NCBI GenBank assembly: GCA_937967875.1
Contig: CALBTQ010000439.1
Span: 1-9,683 of the forward strand
Length of the DNA stretch: 9,683 nt
Direction of reading: 5' to 3'
DNA from: an uncultured Pseudomonadota bacterium
Lineage (GTDB): Bacteria > Lernaellota > Lernaellaia > Lernaellales > Lernaellaceae
Part shown: one piece after another, positions 6,176 to 9,683 of the stretch
Numbering within the stretch: the first letter of the stretch is position 1
How the letters are laid out: every line of letters begins with the position of its first letter
Notes under the pieces: model-generated
Told to the model about the DNA's origin: nothing
Seen by the model: only the letters and a program-made list of their open reading frames with translations
Database searches by the model: none
Position numbers and translations under genes: made by a program

Positions 6176-8853
6176 CAATGCGCCTCCATCCAGCTGTCGC
6201 CGACGCCGGTTTCCACCAGCAGCGGCACGGCCAGGGACATGATCGATTCCATGTCCTGTTTGACGATCGCGGTGCACTTGTCGACGGCCTGACGCTCGAC
6301 CTCGAAGACCAGTTCGTCGTGCACCTGCAAGACCATGGTCATGGGCAGGCGTTCGTCGACGATCCGCCGGTGCAGGCGGAGCATCGCCAGCTTGATCAGA
6401 TCGGCGGCGCTGCCCTGCACGGGCGTGTTGATCGCGGCGCGTTCGGCGGCCCCGCGCACGTTCTGATCGTTGCTGTTGAGGTCGGGCAGATAGCGTCGAC
6501 GACCGAGAATCGTGGCGACGTAGCCGGTCTCGCGCGCTTGCACGAGCACGTCATCAAGCCACTGGTGCAACACGGCGAAGCGGCCGAAGTAGCGGTCGAT
6601 GAACTCCTGCGCCTTTTTCGTGCCGATGCCCAGGTCGCGGCCGAGACGGAAGGCGCTCATGCCGTAGAGCACGCCGAAGTTGACCGTCTTGGCCGCCGAG
6701 CGCATCTCGGGCGTGACGAGGTTGGGGAACACGCCCATGATTTCGGCGGCGGTGCGCGTGTGGAAATCTTCGCCGGAGTGGAAGGCGTCGATCATTGTCG
6801 GGTCGCCGGACAGGTGCGCGGCGAGGCGCAGTTCGATCTGGCTGTAGTCGGCCGAAAGCAGCAGCTTGCCCGACGCGGGCACGAAGCCGCGGCGGATGCG
6901 GCGACCTTCGGGCGTGCGAATGGGGATGTTCTGCAAGTTCGGCTCGCTGCTGGACAGGCGGCCGGTGGCGGCGACGGTCTGGTTGAAGCTGGTGTGGATG
7001 CGGCCCGTTTCCGGATTGATCAGCCGGGGCAGCGCATCGACGTAGGTGCCTTTGATTTTGGCCAGCGTGCGGTATTCGAGCATCTTGACCGGCACGGCGT
7101 GGCCCTGTTCGGCGAGCGCTTCGAGCACGGCGGCGTCGGTGGAGAAACCGGTTTTGGTCTTGCGCAACGGCTTGATGCCCAGCTTTTCGAACAGAATATG
7201 GGCGATCTGCTGTGGGCTGTTGAGGTTGAACGGCTCGCCGGCCAACTCGTGAATTTCGTAGATCAGGGCGTTGATCTTGGCGTCGAGCTCGTCGGCGAGC
7301 TCGGCGAAGAAAGCGACGTCGATCGAGACGCCGGCGCGCTCCATCGCGCCGAGTACGTCGATCAGCGGCAGTTCAAGATCGCGGTACAGCGACCACATGC
7401 GCTCGTCGGCGCGCAGTTCCTCTTCGAGGCGGTGGGCCAGCAGCCAGGTGATGTGCGCGTCCTCGGCGGCGTAGGCGGTGGCTTCGTCGAGCGGCACGTC
7501 GATGAAGGTCCGGCGGCCGGTCTTGCCGCCGACGACCTCGCCGAACTTGATCGTCGTGTGCCCGAGGTGCTGCGTGGCCATGGCGTCCAGCGAGTGTCCG
7601 CCGAAACCGGGATTGAGCAGGTAATCGGCGATCATCGTGTCGCCGACCAACCCGCGCACCTGAACGCCGTGACGGGACATGACGGTCAGATCGTACTTGG
7701 CGTTCTGGCCCCATTTGGGAATTTTCGGATCCTCCAGCACCGGCTTGAGCATGGCCAACGCGCGCGCCTGGGCGATCTGTTCGGGCGCGCCCAGATAGCG
7801 GTGCGCCAGCGGCAGATAGACGGCGGCGTCGTCGGCGCAGCAGAAACTCATGCCGACCAGCCGGGCCTGCATCGGCTGCGTGGAGTCGGTTTCGGTGTCG
7901 AAGGCGAAGCCGGTCGAAGCGCGCAGGCGCTCGACCAGATCGAGCAGTTCGCGATCGCGCAGGATGGTGCGGTAGTTGTCGCGGCTGACGGTCGTACGGG
8001 GCGCGAGTTCGGTGATGAGTTTGGTGAAGCCCAATTTTTGATAGAAGGCGCGCAGTTGTTCGTGATCGGGCTCGACCGGATGCAGCTCGCGCCAATCGCG
8101 ATCGAGCGGCACGTCGCAATTGATGGTCACCAGTTCGAGGCTCAGGCGCGCCAGCTCGACGTTGTCGCGGACCTTCTCGCCAAGCTTGCCTTTGATGGCT
8201 TCGGTTTGCGCCAACACGTTGTCGAACGTGCCGAATTCGCCGAGCAGCTTGACGGCGGTTTTTTCGCCGACGCCGGGAATGCCGGGAATGTTGTCGGAGG
8301 AGTCGCCGGCCAGAGCGAGCACCTCGACGACCTGCTCGGGCCCGACGCCGAAACGCTCGCGCACCTTCGCGGCGTCGATCCACTCGTCTTTCATCGGATC
8401 GTACAGGCGCACATGGGGCGAAACGAGCTGCATGAGATCCTTGTCGCTGGTGACGACGACGACCTCGTCGCCCGCGTCGACGGCCCGGCGGGCGATGGTG
8501 CCGATGATGTCGTCGGCCTCATAGCCGGGCAGGGCCAGCAATGGCAGGCCGCGCAATTCGACGAGGCGGTGGATCAACTCGAACTGCGGCACCAGTGCCT
8601 CGGGCGGTGCGGGACGATTGGCCTTGTAGGCCGGGTAGCGCTCGTGACGGAAGGTTTTCTCCGGCCGGTCGAAACAGACGGCGACGGCGCTCGGTTGCAG
8701 TTCGCGCAGCGTTTTATCGAGCATGGTCGCCACGCCGTAGACCGCATTGGTCGGCGTGCCGTCGGGCGCGGACAGATGCGGCAGCGCGAAGAAGGCGCGG
8801 AAGATATAGCCGGAGCCGTCGATGAGCAGGATGGAAGAGCCGCTGGCGGTCAT
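6175..8853 (-). CDS. polA: DNA polymerase I (5' nuclease, 3'-5' exonuclease, polymerase)
   Basis: A full-length 892-residue PolA that fills gaps, removes RNA primers and acts in excision repair. The N-terminal 5'-flap nuclease (about 5-285) keeps LLIDGSGYIFRAF, GYEADDIIG (110-118), TSDKDLMQLV and the helix-hairpin-helix GDSSDNIPGIPGVGEKTA (183-200). The proofreading domain is intact: Asp319/Glu321 (FDTET), Asp388 (NAKYDL), Tyr461 and Asp465 (YAAEDA). The polymerase domain has motif A DYSQIELR (Asp669), motif B RSAAKTVNFGVLYG (Arg718, Lys722, Phe726, Tyr730) and motif C VHDE (Asp846). From the exonuclease on, these sit exactly 36 residues below the E. coli positions, so the core has no net indels. 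Phe726 is the position that selects against dideoxynucleotides. Start: ATG 8853 with GAGGG 6 bases upstream. It follows the ModE-like gene by 39 bases and overlaps the nuclease start. Confidence 0.99.
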   Translation of the reverse strand: MTASGSSILLIDGSGYIFRAFFALPHLSAPDGTPTNAVYGVATMLDKTLRELQPSAVAVCFDRPEKTFRHERYPAYKANRPAPPEALVPQFELIHRLVELRGLPLLALPGYEADDIIGTIARRAVDAGDEVVVVTSDKDLMQLVSPHVRLYDPMKDEWIDAAKVRERFGVGPEQVVEVLALAGDSSDNIPGIPGVGEKTAVKLLGEFGTFDNVLAQTEAIKGKLGEKVRDNVELARLSLELVTINCDVPLDRDWRELHPVEPDHEQLRAFYQKLGFTKLITELAPRTTVSRDNYRTILRDRELLDLVERLRASTGFAFDTETDSTQPMQARLVGMSFCCADDAAVYLPLAHRYLGAPEQIAQARALAMLKPVLEDPKIPKWGQNAKYDLTVMSRHGVQVRGLVGDTMIADYLLNPGFGGHSLDAMATQHLGHTTIKFGEVVGGKTGRRTFIDVPLDEATAYAAEDAHITWLLAHRLEEELRADERMWSLYRDLELPLIDVLGAMERAGVSIDVAFFAELADELDAKINALIYEIHELAGEPFNLNSPQQIAHILFEKLGIKPLRKTKTGFSTDAAVLEALAEQGHAVPVKMLEYRTLAKIKGTYVDALPRLINPETGRIHTSFNQTVAATGRLSSSEPNLQNIPIRTPEGRRIRRGFVPASGKLLLSADYSQIELRLAAHLSGDPTMIDAFHSGEDFHTRTAAEIMGVFPNLVTPEMRSAAKTVNFGVLYGMSAFRLGRDLGIGTKKAQEFIDRYFGRFAVLHQWLDDVLVQARETGYVATILGRRRYLPDLNSNDQNVRGAAERAAINTPVQGSAADLIKLAMLRLHRRIVDERLPMTMVLQVHDELVFEVERQAVDKCTAIVKQDMESIMSLAVPLLVETGVGDSWMEAH
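6183..6187 (-). promoter_or_regulatory. Shine-Dalgarno GGAGG inside polA that sets the nuclease start
   Basis: The minus strand reads TGGAGGCGCATTGATGG: a perfect GGAGG seven bases before the nuclease ATG (6175), lying in the last codons of polA. The polA TGA and nuclease ATG share one base. This is the arrangement expected for translational coupling or re-initiation. Confidence 0.8.
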
Positions 8854-8892
8854 GATTTTCCCTCGTGGTTGCGGCGGGGTGCGACAGTCGTT

Positions 8893-9249
8893 TTATTCGT
8901 CCAAGAGGAACAAACGCCCGAACGTGGCTTCCGACGATTGCGTTACTTGCGCGATCAATTGGTGATACTTGTCCAGCAATTGTTTTCCCTTGGGCGTCAA
9001 ACGCGAGCCGCCCCGTCGTCCGCCGCCGGGCACCTTTTCGACCAGGGCTTCGCCGAGACGATCCTCGGAGACTTTCAAGCGGCCCCAGGCGCTGCGATAG
9101 CTCATGCCCAGCTCTTCGGACGCCTGTAGAATCGAGCCGGTGCGGTCGATGGCTTCGAGCAAGCGCATGCGCCCGGAACCGAACACGACGTTGCCGCCGT
9201 CGTCGGCGATCCACACCTTGATACGCACATGGAGTTTCGATTCGTCCAT
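8893..9249 (-). CDS. ModE N-terminal-type winged HTH transcriptional regulator (no molybdate-binding domain)
   Basis: A 118-residue predicted DNA-binding protein resembling the N-terminal LysR-type winged HTH of ModE. Visible landmarks: FGSGRMRLLEAIDRTGSI (23-40), the recognition-helix region EELGMSYRSAWGRLK (45-59), the wing region LVEKVPGGGRRGGSRLTPKG (69-88), and a C-terminal helix. E. coli ModE is about 260 residues with two C-terminal molybdate-binding (TOBE/Mop) modules; these are absent, as in the common single-domain ModE family, so molybdate sensing cannot be assumed. No molybdenum transport or cofactor gene is nearby. A TTG at 9252 is in frame, but ATG 9249 is preferred, with CGGAG (9256-9260) 6 bases upstream. 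It is the first gene of the apparent unit with polA, 39 bases downstream. DNA targets unknown. Confidence 0.85.
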   Translation of the reverse strand: MDESKLHVRIKVWIADDGGNVVFGSGRMRLLEAIDRTGSILQASEELGMSYRSAWGRLKVSEDRLGEALVEKVPGGGRRGGSRLTPKGKQLLDKYHQLIAQVTQSSEATFGRLFLLDE

Positions 9250-9283
9250 CAATCACTCCGGTAAAAAGTCACGCGGAGGCTTC

Positions 9284-9313
9284 AATATACGTTCATTCCC
9301 GTGATGGAAACAA
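9284..9313 (-). promoter_or_regulatory. Candidate promoter of the ModE-like/polA/nuclease unit
   Basis: On the minus strand TTGTTT (9308-9313, four of six to the -35 consensus) and TATATT (9284-9289, five of six to the -10) are separated by 18 bases. Transcription would begin near 9277, about 28 bases before the ModE-like ATG. The -10 lies in AACGTATATTG, which resembles a ModE half-site, so autoregulation is possible but unproven. Confidence 0.4.
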
Positions 9314-9399
9314 GGGAGAGCTTCGGCATGCAGAGTTAAGATGGGAGACGGAAGCGGACGACGCCTCGGCGTTGTTGGCGATACGCTGAAATATGGGCC

Positions 9400-9683
9400 G
9401 TGACGCAGAACTTCGGTTCAAGCCCGACGACCAATAGCCGCCTCAACTATATCGAGGAATCCAACCGCGTCCTACGCGACGCAAAGGCGTGGTTGCTTCC
9501 GGGCGAACATCACAGCAGTGTCACGGTTATCGATGAAAGCGGCGGGCGATTTTGGAGTTGGGTCCACGTTGGCGGCTTGAACCGGGTGCACCACCAAATC
9601 ACGATTATCGATCCGCTCAATTACGGCGGCATCACGGCGGACAACTTTGACAGCGCCGGGATGTTGCGGCGCGTGGTTTACCT
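9400..9683 (+). CDS. Unrecognised protein, 5' part (runs off the right edge)
   Basis: Plus-strand frame 1 is open from 9340 to the window end and shows GC-rich third positions and a plausible globular composition, so it is probably coding. From a possible GTG at 9400 it reads MTQNFGSSPTTNSRLNYIEE, later AWLLPGEHHSSVTVIDESGG and FWSWVHVGGLNRVHHQITII. It contains several His (HH at about 42-43 and 70-71) and two 'VTVIDES/ITIIDPL' strand-like segments, but I recognise no family and no catalytic motif. The start is uncertain: GTG 9400 has no Shine-Dalgarno sequence, and there is no in-frame ATG upstream within the open frame. There is no signal peptide after this GTG. It is divergent from the ModE-like gene, with about 150 bases between them. 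Confidence 0.5.
   Translation, partial: MTQNFGSSPTTNSRLNYIEESNRVLRDAKAWLLPGEHHSSVTVIDESGGRFWSWVHVGGLNRVHHQITIIDPLNYGGITADNFDSAGMLRRVVY

Noticed and set aside
6178..9129. A plus-strand open frame of 983 codons opposite polA and the ModE-like gene
   Set aside because: It is an antisense shadow: GC-rich codon use on the minus strand leaves few stops on the complement. The product is His/Gly/Val/Asp-rich without domains, while the minus strand has every PolA motif.
9280..9295. ModE-box-like AACGTATATTG overlapping the candidate -10
   Set aside because: Only one half-site is visible and it coincides with a -10 hexamer, so the resemblance may be chance; mentioned under the promoter rather than called as an operator.

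Overview
The window looks like chromosomal DNA from a GC-rich, diderm (Gram-negative) bacterium, most likely a deltaproteobacteria-like lineage such as Myxococcota or an uncultured neighbouring phylum. The evidence is an Asp-rich 'DDDTG' lipoprotein, a second lipoprotein, a secreted subtilase with a MYXO-CTERM-like C-terminal tail, and an OmpH/Skp-like fragment. This placement is inferred from protein style; there is no rRNA in the window.

Layout: positions 1-594 carry two plus-strand fragments. The first is the tail of an OmpH/Skp-like periplasmic chaperone, which runs out of frame into the second, the C-terminal two thirds of a family-2 glycosyltransferase. The join near 90-98 is abnormal and is either a real deletion/fusion or an assembly error. 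From 551 to 9249 there are six minus-strand genes. In transcription order they are: a ModE-type HTH regulator (8893-9249); full-length DNA polymerase I, polA (6175-8853); a membrane-anchored thermonuclease with a C-terminal OB-like domain (5180-6175), overlapping the polA stop by one base (TGATG); a small lipoprotein (4499-5089); a large Asp-rich lipoprotein (2389-4188); and an S8 subtilase with a PKD domain and C-terminal anchor (551-2239). A partial plus-strand ORF of unknown function runs off the right edge (9400-9683).

Transcription units: the ModE-like gene, polA and the nuclease look like one unit, with a candidate promoter at 9284-9313, gaps of 39 and -1 bases, and a good Shine-Dalgarno sequence before each gene. 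Each lipoprotein has its own upstream gap. A clear intrinsic terminator (2334-2366) ends the Asp-rich lipoprotein transcript before the subtilase gene. All six minus-strand genes have purine-rich ribosome sites 6-7 bases before the chosen ATG; this regularity was used to choose starts.

No CRISPR array, tRNA, rRNA, insertion sequence or defence system was seen. Most of the window is ordinary housekeeping plus envelope genes. The points most worth checking are the polA-nuclease coupling, the broken junction at the left edge, the anchored subtilase, the aspartate repeat, and the unexplained right-edge ORF.
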